DNA from: Sporomusaceae bacterium
GTDB lineage: Bacteria; Bacillota; Negativicutes; UBA1444
NCBI GenBank assembly: GCA_018434355.1
Contig: JAHDPL010000007.1
Location: forward strand, 248,001 to 312,000
Direction of reading: 5' to 3'
DNA length: 64,000 nt
Below are positions 8,990-17,653 of the stretch, piece by piece. Position 1 is the stretch's first letter, and every line of letters begins with the position of its first letter. A program made the position numbers and the translations under genes. A model generated the notes under the pieces. That model ran no database searches. It was given only the letters and a program-made list of their open reading frames with translations, and was not told where the DNA came from.

Positions 8990-9283
8990 ATGTCAACAGG
9001 AAAACAGGCAATAGAAATCCGTTTCTTTATGTTTCTGGCAGAGCTGTGCAAGGAGCGCGGCTGGACTAGCCCCATGAGTCTGGAAATCGGGCAGGACATC
9101 ACTGGCGACGAATTGTTGGCAAGACTGGACATTCCAGCAGAACGGGTGGAAGTCCTGTTAGTCAACGGCAAGGCGGTCTGGCCTTCGGCTGCCCTTATCC
9201 AGCCGGGTGACCGGGTGGCGCTATTGCCGCCGGGAACGCCGGGACCCTATCGAGTGTTGCTGGGTTTCAAAAAGCTAAACTGA
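8990..9283 (+). CDS. MoaD/ThiS-like beta-grasp protein without a C-terminal Gly-Gly
   Basis: A 97-residue ubiquitin-like fold protein: a beta strand with IEIRFFMFLAELC, a middle region VEVLLVNGKAVWPS, then PGDRVALLPPGTPGPYRVLLG. MoaD and ThiS normally end in Gly-Gly, which is adenylated and thiocarboxylated. Here the chain continues past that point with PGPYRVLLGFKKLN, so it cannot act as a sulfur carrier unless trimmed. ATG 8990 follows AGGAGGG. A canonical MoaD-like gene follows 17 bases later. It may be a structural partner for AOR or its maturation proteins; I do not know its role. Confidence 0.8.
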   Translation: MSTGKQAIEIRFFMFLAELCKERGWTSPMSLEIGQDITGDELLARLDIPAERVEVLLVNGKAVWPSAALIQPGDRVALLPPGTPGPYRVLLGFKKLN

Positions 9284-9300
9284 ATGCAGGAGAGATTAGT

Positions 9301-9540
9301 ATGAATGTGGAAGTTCGCCTGTACGCGACCTTGCGCGAGCATGCCCCGCCGGAATCGCCTGCCGGCGTTTTTACGGCGACAATTCCCGATGGTTCTGATC
9401 TTGCGGCATTGCTGGCTGTTCTGGCGATTGATCCGGCTAAAGTCCATTTGCGGATGGTGAACGGCGTCAGTGCTGAATGGGAAACCGTTCTAAACGAAAA
9501 CGACCGGGTCGGTTTGTTTCCGCCGATTGGGGGTGGCTAG
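9301..9540 (+). CDS. moaD: MoaD/ThiS-family sulfur-carrier protein
   Basis: A 79-residue beta-grasp protein ending LFPPIGGG. The terminal glycines are as expected for a sulfur carrier that is adenylated by a MoeB/ThiF enzyme, whose gene starts at the very next base after this stop. MoaD supplies the dithiolene sulfurs of molybdopterin. One extra Gly compared with the usual GG end may be tolerated or trimmed. The ATG follows GGAGAG. The tungsten-gene context favours MoaD over ThiS, but family assignment among small carriers is never certain from sequence alone. Confidence 0.82.
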   Translation: MNVEVRLYATLREHAPPESPAGVFTATIPDGSDLAALLAVLAIDPAKVHLRMVNGVSAEWETVLNENDRVGLFPPIGGG

Positions 9541-10281
9541 ATGGCAAAGCCAGACAGTGCAGAATGCTCATTGTCCCAGTTGTCGGCAGGGCGGATGCCG
9601 CTGCGTTATCTGCGAAATGCCGGTACGATAGGCGTCGCAGGCCAACTGAAATTGTTGCAGGCCAAAGTGGCGGTGGTAGGCGCCGGCGGTCTTGGCGGGC
9701 ATGTGATCGAACTGCTGGCGCGGCTGGGGATCGGCAACCTGACGGTAATTGACGGGGACTGTTTTGACGAAACGAATCTGAATCGCCAGTTGTTGGCCAG
9801 TATGGGGACAATGGGAGAAAACAAGGCGACTGCGGCAGCAGCCAGGGTGGCGGCAATCAACCCCGAGGTCCGCATCAGCTCATTTCCCTGCCGGCTGACC
9901 GAGGAAAACGCAGGGGAACTGCTGGCCGGAGCGGACGTGATTGTCGATGCACTGGACAACTATAGTAGCCGGCGGATTTTGCTCGCGGCGGCGCGGCAGT
10001 TGGCAATCCCGGTGGTATATGCGGCGATTGCCGGATTTACCGGACAAATTTCGCTGGTCCTGCCAACAGACCAGTCGGTGAGACAGTTGCTGCAGCAACC
10101 TCTGGCAGAGGATCGCGGCGTGGAAGCGGCACTGGGGAATCCGGCGACGACGCCGGCCGTGGCCGCCGCGCTGCAAGTGCAGGAAGTGGTGAAATGGATC
10201 ACCGGAACCGGCCAGGTTTTATCAGGGAAGCTGCTGTATTTTGATCTGGAACGTTGCCTGTTTGAACTAATCGAGCTATAA
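9541..10281 (+). CDS. ThiF/MoeB/HesA-family carrier-adenylating enzyme
   Basis: This E1-like enzyme would activate the C-terminal glycine of the MoaD-like carrier with ATP. The 246-residue protein has the nucleotide-binding VAVVGAGGLGGHVIELLARLG, the acidic DGDCFDETNLNRQLL patch, DALDNYSSRR and the crossover region GNPATTPAVAAALQVQEVV. The paired CXXC zinc motifs of E. coli MoeB are missing, which occurs in some family members. It starts immediately after the moaD stop (TAG then ATG), so the two are coupled. The partner could be either or both of the two MoaD-like proteins. Confidence 0.87.
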   Translation: MAKPDSAECSLSQLSAGRMPLRYLRNAGTIGVAGQLKLLQAKVAVVGAGGLGGHVIELLARLGIGNLTVIDGDCFDETNLNRQLLASMGTMGENKATAAAARVAAINPEVRISSFPCRLTEENAGELLAGADVIVDALDNYSSRRILLAAARQLAIPVVYAAIAGFTGQISLVLPTDQSVRQLLQQPLAEDRGVEAALGNPATTPAVAAALQVQEVVKWITGTGQVLSGKLLYFDLERCLFELIEL

Positions 10282-10303
10282 AAAAAGAAAGGGGTCAAAT
10301 CAA

Positions 10304-11170
10304 ATGAAAAAACTATTTTGCTTTTGCCTGTTGGTTATCCTGGTTGCTCTGACCGGCTGCGGCGCACAGCCTGCTGCCGCACCCAAGGCGCCGTCGGCGC
10401 CGGCCAATGCCAATGTGATTCTGGCAACGACCACCAGTACGCAGGACAGCGGACTGCTGGATCAGTTGCTGCCGGTATTTGAAAAGAAGACCGGTTATAA
10501 AGTGAAAACCATTGCCGTGGGAACCGGACAGGCGCTAGCCATGGGAACAAAAGGCGAAGCCGATGTTTTGTTGGTTCATGCCCCGGCGGCAGAAAAGAAA
10601 GTCGTCGAGTCCGGCGCGGCCATCAACCGAAAATTGGTCATGCATAACGACTTCATTCTGGTTGGCCCGGCGAGCGATACGGCCAAGATAAAAGGCCGGA
10701 CAACCCTCGACGCATTAAAGGCGATTGCCGGCAAACAGGCTGTATTTGTTTCGCGTGGCGACGATTCCGGCACGCACAAAATGGAATTGTCCCTCTGGAA
10801 AAGCGCCGCAAGCAAACCGGAGAAACCCTGGTATCTGGAGGCGGGCGCCGGAATGGGACAGACGCTGAAAATTGCTGACGAAAAGCTGGGCTATACGTTG
10901 ACTGACCGGGCGACGTATCTGGCGCAGAAAAAGAATCTGAAACTGGCTATCCTGGTTGAGGGCGATGCAAAATTGCTGAACATTTATCATGTCATGGAAG
11001 TGAATCCGGCGAAATTCGCCAAAGTGAACCAAGCGGGCGCCAAAGCATTCAGCGACTTTCTGCTGTCGGCCGAAGCGCAGCAGCTGATCGCCGCTTTTGG
11101 CAAAGATAAATATGGACAACCTCTGTTTTTCGCTGATGCCGGAAAAACGGAAAAAGACTTTGGTTATTAA
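10304..11170 (+). CDS. tupA: Tungstate ABC transporter substrate-binding lipoprotein
   Basis: The 288-residue protein has a lipoprotein signal ending in the lipobox LTGC (Cys at about residue 20), a short Ala/Pro linker, then the TupA signature ATTTSTQDSGLLDQLLPVF. The tungstate-binding region includes GTGQALAMGTKGEADVLLVH and VFVSRGDDSGTHKME. TupA binds tungstate very tightly and is distinct from ModA and WtpA. The gene follows AAAGGGG and shares one base with tupB. Its place behind pterin-insertion genes and aor makes a tungsten function coherent. Confidence 0.94.
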   Translation: MKKLFCFCLLVILVALTGCGAQPAAAPKAPSAPANANVILATTTSTQDSGLLDQLLPVFEKKTGYKVKTIAVGTGQALAMGTKGEADVLLVHAPAAEKKVVESGAAINRKLVMHNDFILVGPASDTAKIKGRTTLDALKAIAGKQAVFVSRGDDSGTHKMELSLWKSAASKPEKPWYLEAGAGMGQTLKIADEKLGYTLTDRATYLAQKKNLKLAILVEGDAKLLNIYHVMEVNPAKFAKVNQAGAKAFSDFLLSAEAQQLIAAFGKDKYGQPLFFADAGKTEKDFGY

Positions 11171-11826
11171 TGGTCGGACAAGAAATCGGTCAGATCATAT
11201 TATTGACGATACAGGTTTCCGGCACGGCAACGCTGCTGAGTGTGATCGGCGGGGTTCCGTTTGGCTTATGGCTGGCCTTGCGCGAATTTCGCGGCAAAAG
11301 AGTTCTCAGTAGTCTGCTTAATTTTGGCATGGGGTTGCCGCCGGTCGTCGTCGGCTTGTTTGTCAGTCTGTGCCTTTGGCGTTATGGACCGTTTGGCGAT
11401 CTGGGTCTGATGTACAGCCCGACGGCGATGATTATCGCCCAGACGATTATCGCCATGCCGATTGTTGCCGGCCTAAGTTTTGCTGCCATCGAGAGCCTCA
11501 ATCCCAAACTGAGGTTGCAACTGGTGTCATTAGGAGCCTCGCAATGGCAGGTATCCTTGCTGCTGGTCCGCGAAGCTCGCCTGGGGCTGATGGCGGCGGT
11601 GATTGCTGGATTTGGCCGGGTCATTTCCGAAGTCGGCGCATCGATGATGGTGGGAGGAAACCTAAAGGGAGAGACCCGTGTTTTGACGACAGCGACCGTA
11701 ATGGAAGTCGGCAAGGGAAATTTTGACCTGGCAATCGCGCTCAGCCTGGTGTTGTTACTGGGAGCGTTTGCCGTTGTGGTGTTGCTGACCTGGCTGCAAC
11801 ATGGCGGAAGGAAGCTACATTTATGA
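11170..11826 (+). CDS. tupB: Tungstate ABC transporter permease
   Basis: TupB forms the membrane channel of the tungstate importer. The 218-residue protein is very hydrophobic, with about five membrane segments (for example ATLLSVIGGVPFGLWLAL and FGMGLPPVVVGLFVSLCLW). The ATPase-coupling loop around SLGASQWQVSLLLVREARLG resembles the EAA motif. Start ATG 11170 overlaps the tupA stop (TAATG), and the stop overlaps the tupC start (ATGA), so tupABC is translated as a unit. Confidence 0.94.
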   Translation: MVGQEIGQIILLTIQVSGTATLLSVIGGVPFGLWLALREFRGKRVLSSLLNFGMGLPPVVVGLFVSLCLWRYGPFGDLGLMYSPTAMIIAQTIIAMPIVAGLSFAAIESLNPKLRLQLVSLGASQWQVSLLLVREARLGLMAAVIAGFGRVISEVGASMMVGGNLKGETRVLTTATVMEVGKGNFDLAIALSLVLLLGAFAVVVLLTWLQHGGRKLHL

Positions 11827-12893
11827 GCGCGGTGTTGGCGATGCACAAACTCCGGGTGAGTCGTAACGGCGCTGACCAGGTGCTGGATATCCAAGAACTG
11901 ACCCTTCGGCAGGGTGAGCTGATGGCCCTGGTCGGACCAAATGGTGCGGGCAAGAGCACTTTGCTGCAAACGATGAATTTGTTGCATGACTATAAGGGCG
12001 ATTTTTCTTTGTTTGGCATCCGGCCGGACAAATCCAATGCGACCGATTTGCGTCGGCGCTGTTCGTTGGTGTTTCAGGAGGCATTGCTACTGGACGGCAG
12101 CGTTGCGGAAAATGTCGGCTGGCCGCTGCGGTTTCGTCGGCTAAGCAGTACCGCGATAAAAAACAAGGTAGATCAGGCGTTAGTTGACTTCGGCTGTGAA
12201 CATCTGGCCGGACGTTCGGCGAAACATCTTTCCGGCGGGGAAGCGCAACGGGTCTGTATTGCCCGGGCTTTGGCGACGAACCCGGAACTTTTGCTGCTGG
12301 ATGAACCTTTTGCCGCGCTGGACGTGGCGATCCGCAGCAACCTGATCGAGGAAATCCGGTTAGTGGCGCAAAGACGCGGCATCACGGTGGTGTTGGTCAG
12401 TCATAGCTTTCCAGAAGTGCTGGACTTTGCGGAGCGGGCTGTGGTTTTGGCGGCAGGCAGAGTCTGCCAGGACGGTCCGCCTCAAATGTTGATGCGCAGG
12501 CCGCAGGAGTTTTCGGTCGCGCAACTGGTTGGAATGGATAATATACTGGAGTGTAAAATCGAATCGGGGCTGACCGTCCGATTGGCAGGCGACCTCACTT
12601 TCGACTTGAATGAGGCTACGCCGACAGGGGCGCGATATTGTTGCCTGCCAGGCGATTCACTTTTTTTGTTCGATCCAACAAAGGAAGAAAACAGAACAAA
12701 AGCCGGCGCGGTGATCGTCGACGGCTTTGTTCAGCGGATTACGCCGGGTATCGGTTGTTGGCGAGTGGCGGTCAATCGAAAAGGAGTACTGTTCACTTCG
12801 CGACTGCCGCGCGAACAGGTCGAACAGAAATTGCAGGTCGGATCGTCGGTCCGACTGGGGTTTGATCCTGCGGAGGTGCAAATTGTCGACTAA
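11823..12893 (+). CDS. tupC: Tungstate ABC transporter ATP-binding protein
   Basis: The ATPase domain (residues about 5-235) has Walker [10 protein letters not shown], a Q-loop ([10 protein letters not shown]), signature LSGGEAQR, Walker [13 protein letters not shown] and the switch His in VSHSF. Residues about 240-356 form an added C-terminal region ending [18 protein letters not shown] and [10 protein letters not shown], which looks like a TOBE-type oxyanion-binding or regulatory domain. The gene converges with msrAB: the two stop codons overlap by four bases at 12890-12893 and no terminator lies between them. Confidence 0.94.
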   Translation: MSAVLAMHKLRVSRNGADQVLDIQELTLRQGELMALVGPNGAGKSTLLQTMNLLHDYKGDFSLFGIRPDKSNATDLRRRCSLVFQEALLLDGSVAENVGWPLRFRRLSSTAIKNKVDQALVDFGCEHLAGRSAKHLSGGEAQRVCIARALATNPELLLLDEPFAALDVAIRSNLIEEIRLVAQRRGITVVLVSHSFPEVLDFAERAVVLAAGRVCQDGPPQMLMRRPQEFSVAQLVGMDNILECKIESGLTVRLAGDLTFDLNEATPTGARYCCLPGDSLFLFDPTKEENRTKAGAVIVDGFVQRITPGIGCWRVAVNRKGVLFTSRLPREQVEQKLQVGSSVRLGFDPAEVQIVD

Positions 12894-13852
12894 TAATCGA
12901 CAACTTGTTGGATATAGTTGCCATAGCCTTGTTCCTGCATTTGCTCAAGCGGGATGAATTTCAGCGCCGCGCTGTTGATGCAATAGCGCAGACCTCCTTT
13001 GTCCCGCGGACCATCGGCAAAGACATGGCCAAGGTGACTGTCGCTGACCTGGCCGCGGACTTCCGTACGGACTTCAAATAGACTGCGGTCAGTACGCGTT
13101 TGTATTGCGGCGGGGTCGATCGGGCGCGTGAAACTGGGCCAACCGGAACCAGAATCATATTTGTCGCGTGAACTGAACAACGGTGTCCCGTCCACGATAT
13201 CGACATAGATGCCAGGCCGATGATTTTCGTAATACTCGTTGTGAAAAGGCGGTTCTGTGCCGGCTTGCTGCGTGACATGGAATTGCAGTGGCGTCAGGCG
13301 TTGTTTGAGTTCGGCCGGTGCTGGTTTTGAGCGGATTGCCGGGCGATTGTGCTTGGCGCCGGGATCAAAGTCCAGCGAAGCCAGGTCGATGTGGCAATAG
13401 CCGGTAGGATTCTTGTCGAGATATTTTTGGTGATATTCTTCTGCGGCATAAAAATGTTTTAACGGCAGCACTTCAACGACAATCGGCGAGGAGTGTTTTT
13501 TTTGTTCCACGGCGATTGCCTGCCGGATCTGCAGCAGGTCGACATCGTCCTGGTAATAAATACCGCTGCGGTATTGGATGCCACGGTCGTTGCCCTGACG
13601 ATTCAGGCTGGTCGGGTCTACGACCTTGAAATAGTATTCAAGCAGGGTGGATAGCGAAATCTTTGCGTTATCGTAATCGACGGATACCGTTTCGGCATGG
13701 CCGGTATGTTGGTAGCACACTTGCTCATAAGTTGGATGGTCTGTATTTCCGTTTGCGTAACCGACAACGGTTTCATTCACACCATACAGACGGTCGAGAT
13801 ATGCCTGCAGGCCCCAGAAGCAGCCGCCGGCCAACCAGATTTGTTTGTTCAT
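12890..13852 (-). CDS. msrAB: Bifunctional peptide methionine sulfoxide reductase MsrA/MsrB
   Basis: The enzyme repairs both stereoisomers of methionine sulfoxide in proteins. The N-terminal MsrA domain has the catalytic GCFWG (Cys at about residue 12) and [16 protein letters not shown]. The C-terminal MsrB domain has SGSGWPSF and the catalytic RYCINSAAL. The paired zinc CXXC motifs of many MsrB proteins are absent. There is no signal peptide, so it is cytosolic. ATG at 13852 (minus strand) follows GGAAGGGAG. It interrupts the plus-strand run between the tungsten block and the T-box unit. Confidence 0.95.
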   Translation of the reverse strand: MNKQIWLAGGCFWGLQAYLDRLYGVNETVVGYANGNTDHPTYEQVCYQHTGHAETVSVDYDNAKISLSTLLEYYFKVVDPTSLNRQGNDRGIQYRSGIYYQDDVDLLQIRQAIAVEQKKHSSPIVVEVLPLKHFYAAEEYHQKYLDKNPTGYCHIDLASLDFDPGAKHNRPAIRSKPAPAELKQRLTPLQFHVTQQAGTEPPFHNEYYENHRPGIYVDIVDGTPLFSSRDKYDSGSGWPSFTRPIDPAAIQTRTDRSLFEVRTEVRGQVSDSHLGHVFADGPRDKGGLRYCINSAALKFIPLEQMQEQGYGNYIQQVVDY

Positions 13853-13976
13853 TACGATCAGCTCCCTTCCTGATTTTATTATCGCAAGTTATTCTCGATA
13901 ATGCCAGTAGTTTTCAATCAATAATTTATACAAGTTAAATCAGCAAAAAATATTTGCTCGATTATTGGTTCAGGGG

Positions 13977-14005
13977 TTGACAAGGGTGGTCAAGATAGGC
14001 ATAAT
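13977..14005 (+). promoter_or_regulatory. Strong predicted promoter of the T-box unit
   Basis: TTGACA (13977-13982) and CATAAT (14000-14005) are spaced by 17 bases, close to the sigma-A consensus. Transcription would start near 14012 and give a leader of about 390 bases. The AT-rich stretch 13853-13976 before it is the msrAB upstream region; I see no gene there. Confidence 0.72.
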
Positions 14006-14104
14006 GTATACAAGGTTACAAAAAATATATTGATTACCCAAAATGATTTAAACAGTGTAAGTTTTAGGCGTTTGATGTTTGGTGAAAAAGAACATATTGT
14101 AAAA

Positions 14105-14360
14105 TGTGATGAATGGGAATGCGCATTGCGACGATCCGTTTCAGAGAACCGGTCAAGGCTGTGAGCCGGTACGGGGTCCGACGCGAACTCAACCCAGGAG
14201 CTCTTTGTACGAGCCGCTGACAGCGGCAAGAAGAAAGCGAACGCCGGGCGTTAACCGGAAGCAGGCGAAAGCCGGCGCAATGAGTACAATCTAGGGTGGT
14301 ACCGCGATAATACGCCCCTATTGGCACAGCTAACATCTGTGTCGATGGGGGCGTTATTAT
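14105..14360 (+). promoter_or_regulatory. T-box leader (tRNA-sensing riboregulator) with its terminator
   Basis: Stem I carries the AGAGA-type motif (14143-14147) and a GGCTGTGAGCC apical segment. The triplet next to the conserved AAC (14186-14188) is GCG (14183-14185), suggesting an Ala specifier; GAC (14180-14182) is a less likely reading. A GCCGCT/AGCGGC hairpin follows (14213-14227). The T-box proper AGGGTGGTACCGCG is at 14293-14306. Its TGGT bulge would pair with a tRNA discriminator A, which fits tRNA-Ala better than tRNA-Asp. The terminator stem pairs about 14307-14318 with 14345-14358. Confidence 0.93.
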
Positions 14361-14402
14361 TTATTAAGCAAACAGCAATAAAGTGAAAGGGGAGACGTGG
14401 CG

Positions 14403-14543
14403 ATGAATAAACCGATGAACAACAAATCGAATGAAACAAGCCCAAAAAACATGATCGAAACCGGCGAGCGTTTTGAAGAGGAGGTCATGTACGCGTCGCC
14501 AGGCGATCTCAGTTATTCCTTTGAAGAACGAGTCCAGTGGTAA
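14403..14543 (+). CDS. T-box-controlled 46-residue protein of unknown function
   Basis: ATG 14403 follows AAAGGGGAG and opens a 46-codon frame ending at TAA 14541-14543. The protein starts MNKPMNNKSNETSPKNMIE and ends DLSYSFEERVQW; it is polar, rich in Glu and Asn, has one Trp (the last residue) and no Cys or membrane segment. It is the only ORF between the T-box and the terminator at 14611-14639, so the whole leader serves this gene. I do not recognise a family. It could be a small regulatory protein, a peptide whose translation itself matters, or a decayed remnant. Confidence 0.7.
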   Translation: MNKPMNNKSNETSPKNMIETGERFEEEVMYASPGDLSYSFEERVQW

Positions 14544-14610
14544 TCGGACGAATCGAGGAATTAAGATACTGACGGTATTATGATTTTATATTGTGTTTTG
14601 CGACACTGAC

Positions 14611-14639
14611 GAAGCGGCTTTACGACCGCTTCTTTTTTT
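14611..14639 (+). terminator. Rho-independent terminator closing the T-box unit
   Basis: A perfect GAAGCGG (14611-14617)/CCGCTTC (14626-14632) stem is followed by seven T residues. CTGAC (14606-14610) and GTCAG (14640-14644) can also pair around it. Confidence 0.93.
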
Positions 14640-14707
14640 GTCAGGCAGGATAAATCGCAACCAAGCGCGAAACGTGTGATAGACTCTTTTGGAAAGTAGC
14701 TGAGAAT

Positions 14708-17116
14708 TTGACTCTAATTGCGGATGTCTGTATTAATGTGCAGGCCAGTCGACTTCGTCGACCCTTTTCCTATGCTGTGCCCAGTTCATTTGATTTTGTT
14801 GCACCAGGCTGGCGGGTGGTAGTCCCCTTCGGCGCATCGACAGTCGAAGGGTTTGTGCTGTCGGTGCGAATGGCTACGGCTGAGGAAGAATTGTCGGGAC
14901 TAAAGCTGATTAGCGACGCGCCGGATGACGAAGCTTGGTTTGATGATGAAATGCTGGCAACGGCCCGTTGGCTGAGCGACTATTACGTCTGTTCGCTGGG
15001 TGAAGCATTGCGGTTGTTCATTCCCGGCAAAAGCGGCATTAAGAAAACCCGGACGTATCAAATCGCGACTTCTGGTGAAAAGTCGGAGCAAAAAAGTGAA
15101 GTCTACGATTACATTTACAGCCGCGGTATTGTGACAAGGCAACGGTTGCGGATGGAGCAGGGCGCTGGTGCGCTTGCGGAGCTGGATCGTCTGGTAAAGA
15201 TCGGGCAGGTGGTTTCCTGTCAACAAACAAATCAACGAACTGCAATAAAATGGTCGCGTGAATTGCGACTGAACGTGTCACATAGCGAATTGAACGTTTT
15301 GCTTACGACGTGGCGTGGCAAGCCGGCTCAACGCCGGCTACTGGAAAGGCTGGCAACAGAGGAATGCCTGATTGTATCGCGGCAAGCGGGAGGTGTACCG
15401 CTGGATGCGACGGCAAAGGCTTTGCTGCAGGCGGGCTTGGTTCGGATGGAGAAAACAAGGCAGCAGCGGGATAGTTTTTGCAACGTTGTCGGTGAAGGAA
15501 AGCTTGTTCAGGCGACACCGGCCCAACAAGCCGCATTGGCGGAGATCGTGCCGGCAATTGACGCGAAGGCGCCGCAAACCTTTTTGTTGCATGGGGTGAC
15601 CGGCAGCGGCAAGACAGAAGTGTATCTACAGGCTGCCGCCGCTGCGTTGGCCGAGGGCAGACAAGTGCTGGTGATGATTCCTGAAATTGCCCAGACCAGT
15701 CAGGTCCTGCGGCGGTTCAAGGCCCGGTTTGGTTCGGCGGTGGCCGTGGCGCACAGTCGCTTGTCTGTGGCGGAGCGGCGCGATGTCTGGGATTTGTTTC
15801 GCAGCCGGGAAATCGACATTGTCATCGGGACCCGTTCGGCATTGTTTTTGCCGGGAGCAGGCCTGGGACTGATCATTATCGACGAGGAACATGAGTTCAC
15901 TTATAAACAGGAGGAGTCGCCCCGTTATCATGTGCGGGAAACTGCACTGCAACGGGCCAAACAACTCGGAGCAACGGTGATTTTGGGCAGTGCGACCCCG
16001 GCTCTGGAGTCCTATCACGCGGCGATATCCGGCGCCTACCGTCTGATAACCCTGCCGGAACGGGTCGATGGCGCTGCGTTGCCGACGGTCGAGGTGGTCG
16101 ATATGCGGGAACAGTTGAAGCAGGGGCGCAAAAGCGTCATCTCCGAACCGCTGGAGAAACTGTTGCAACAGGCGGTAGCAAAAGGCGAGCAAGCGATCCT
16201 GCTACTGAACCGTCGCGGCCATTCCACGTTCGTAATGTGTCGTGAATGCGGCCATGTCATGCGCTGCGACCATTGCAGCGTTCCTTTGGTTTATCATATG
16301 CATGGCGGCAAACTTTCCTGCCACTACTGTGAATCGTTTCACGCTGTTCCCACCAGTTGTCCCCAATGTCACGGCCGTTACATCCGATATTTCGGCGCCG
16401 GGACGCAGCGGCTTGAAGAAGAGCTGACCAACCTGATGCCGGGTGTTCGCCTGACCAGGATGGACCATGATACAACCGGCGGCAAAACTAGCCACGATTC
16501 GTTGCTGGACGGATTTCGCCAGGCCAAGACGGATATTCTACTGGGCACGCAGATGGTCGCCAAAGGGCATGATATCGAAAACGTCACTGCAGTAGGGATT
16601 CTGGCTGCAGATTCCTCGTTGAATATGCCGGATTTTCGTTCGGCCGAACGCACGTTCGCACTGGTCATGCAGGCTGCAGGCAGGGCAGGTCGTGGCAGCA
16701 AAGCCGGTCGGGTGGTGGTGCAGACGTATCATCCGGGACACTATGCGATGATTGCTGGGGCAACCCAGGATTATGAGCGGTTTTACCGGCAGGAAATCCG
16801 GTTCCGCCAGGAATTGCAATACCCTCCGTTTGCCCAGTTCCTCAAATTGACGTTTAGCGGCTCTGATGAATCGCGAACAATGAAAACCGCGGAAGATACC
16901 GCAGCGTTGTTGCAGGAAAAACTGGAATCCGCAGGTTCGCAGATTGACATTTTGGGACCTTACGCAGCGCCGGTTGCAAAAATCGGCGATCTGTATCGGG
17001 TGCAGATACTGCTGCGCGGTGAGAATCTGACTTCAGCGAAACAACTATTGATTGACGAAGGGATCGCCGGTTCTTCTGCAATCGCCATCGACGTCGATCC
17101 GCTCGGGATGATGTAG
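14708..17116 (+). CDS. priA: Primosomal replication-restart helicase
   Basis: PriA recognises stalled forks and reloads the replisome. The 802-residue protein has the N-terminal DNA-binding region (ADVCINVQASRLRRPFSYAV), helicase motif I HGVTGSGKTEVY, motif II IIDEEHEF, GSATPALES and motif VI QAAGRAGRG. Between the helicase lobes lies the zinc region CRECGHVMRCDHC / CHYCESFHAVPTSCPQC. I take TTG 14708 as the start because homology begins there; the ribosome site is weak (GGAAAG). It heads the run priA-def-fmt-DUF116-rsmB-rlmN-pknB-rsgA-rpe. Confidence 0.95.
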   Translation: MTLIADVCINVQASRLRRPFSYAVPSSFDFVAPGWRVVVPFGASTVEGFVLSVRMATAEEELSGLKLISDAPDDEAWFDDEMLATARWLSDYYVCSLGEALRLFIPGKSGIKKTRTYQIATSGEKSEQKSEVYDYIYSRGIVTRQRLRMEQGAGALAELDRLVKIGQVVSCQQTNQRTAIKWSRELRLNVSHSELNVLLTTWRGKPAQRRLLERLATEECLIVSRQAGGVPLDATAKALLQAGLVRMEKTRQQRDSFCNVVGEGKLVQATPAQQAALAEIVPAIDAKAPQTFLLHGVTGSGKTEVYLQAAAAALAEGRQVLVMIPEIAQTSQVLRRFKARFGSAVAVAHSRLSVAERRDVWDLFRSREIDIVIGTRSALFLPGAGLGLIIIDEEHEFTYKQEESPRYHVRETALQRAKQLGATVILGSATPALESYHAAISGAYRLITLPERVDGAALPTVEVVDMREQLKQGRKSVISEPLEKLLQQAVAKGEQAILLLNRRGHSTFVMCRECGHVMRCDHCSVPLVYHMHGGKLSCHYCESFHAVPTSCPQCHGRYIRYFGAGTQRLEEELTNLMPGVRLTRMDHDTTGGKTSHDSLLDGFRQAKTDILLGTQMVAKGHDIENVTAVGILAADSSLNMPDFRSAERTFALVMQAAGRAGRGSKAGRVVVQTYHPGHYAMIAGATQDYERFYRQEIRFRQELQYPPFAQFLKLTFSGSDESRTMKTAEDTAALLQEKLESAGSQIDILGPYAAPVAKIGDLYRVQILLRGENLTSAKQLLIDEGIAGSSAIAIDVDPLGMM

Positions 17117-17191
17117 GTATAATGGTTCATGGTGTTTTTTCAGCGCGTGTGATAAAATTTTAATGATAGTTTATCTTGTCAGGAGGCAGTC

Positions 17192-17653
17192 ATGTCAGTC
17201 CTAGATATTCGTAGAGCCGGTGATCCGGTATTGAAAACCAAGGCCCAACCGGTGGCCAAAGTGACAAAACCAGTCCGACAGTTGCTTGATAATATGGTCC
17301 AGACCATGCGCGAAGCGGATGGGGTCGGGCTTGCTGCGCCGCAGGTAGGCGTTTCATTGCGTGTGATCGTTGTCGATGTGGGAGATGGCCTGATTGAACT
17401 GATCAATCCTGAGCTGATCGAGACCGAAGGTTGCGAGACATCGACGGAGGGGTGCCTGAGCGTACCCGGTTATTATGGCGAGGTGGAACGGTTTGCCCAG
17501 GTTACGGTGACCGGGCTGGACCGTAAAGGAAATCTGCAGAAGATAGCCTGTGATGGGTTATTGGCCAGAGCGATGCAACATGAAATCGATCATCTGGAAG
17601 GCGTTCTGTTCATTGAACGGGCTCAGTCGCTTCATAAGGAGATCAAGGAATGA
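17192..17653 (+). CDS. def: Peptide deformylase
   Basis: Removes the N-terminal formyl group from nascent proteins. All three motifs are visible: [18 protein letters not shown] (metal Cys) and [10 protein letters not shown] (metal His pair with catalytic Glu). The 153-residue length is normal. ATG 17192 follows AGGAGG. It overlaps the fmt start by four bases, which fits, since Fmt adds the formyl group that Def removes. Confidence 0.97.
   Translation: MSVLDIRRAGDPVLKTKAQPVAKVTKPVRQLLDNMVQTMREADGVGLAAPQVGVSLRVIVVDVGDGLIELINPELIETEGCETSTEGCLSVPGYYGEVERFAQVTVTGLDRKGNLQKIACDGLLARAMQHEIDHLEGVLFIERAQSLHKEIKE

Noticed and set aside
14064-14336. Short ORFs on both strands inside the T-box leader
   Set aside because: They overlap conserved structured RNA and have no protein features or ribosome sites that fit.
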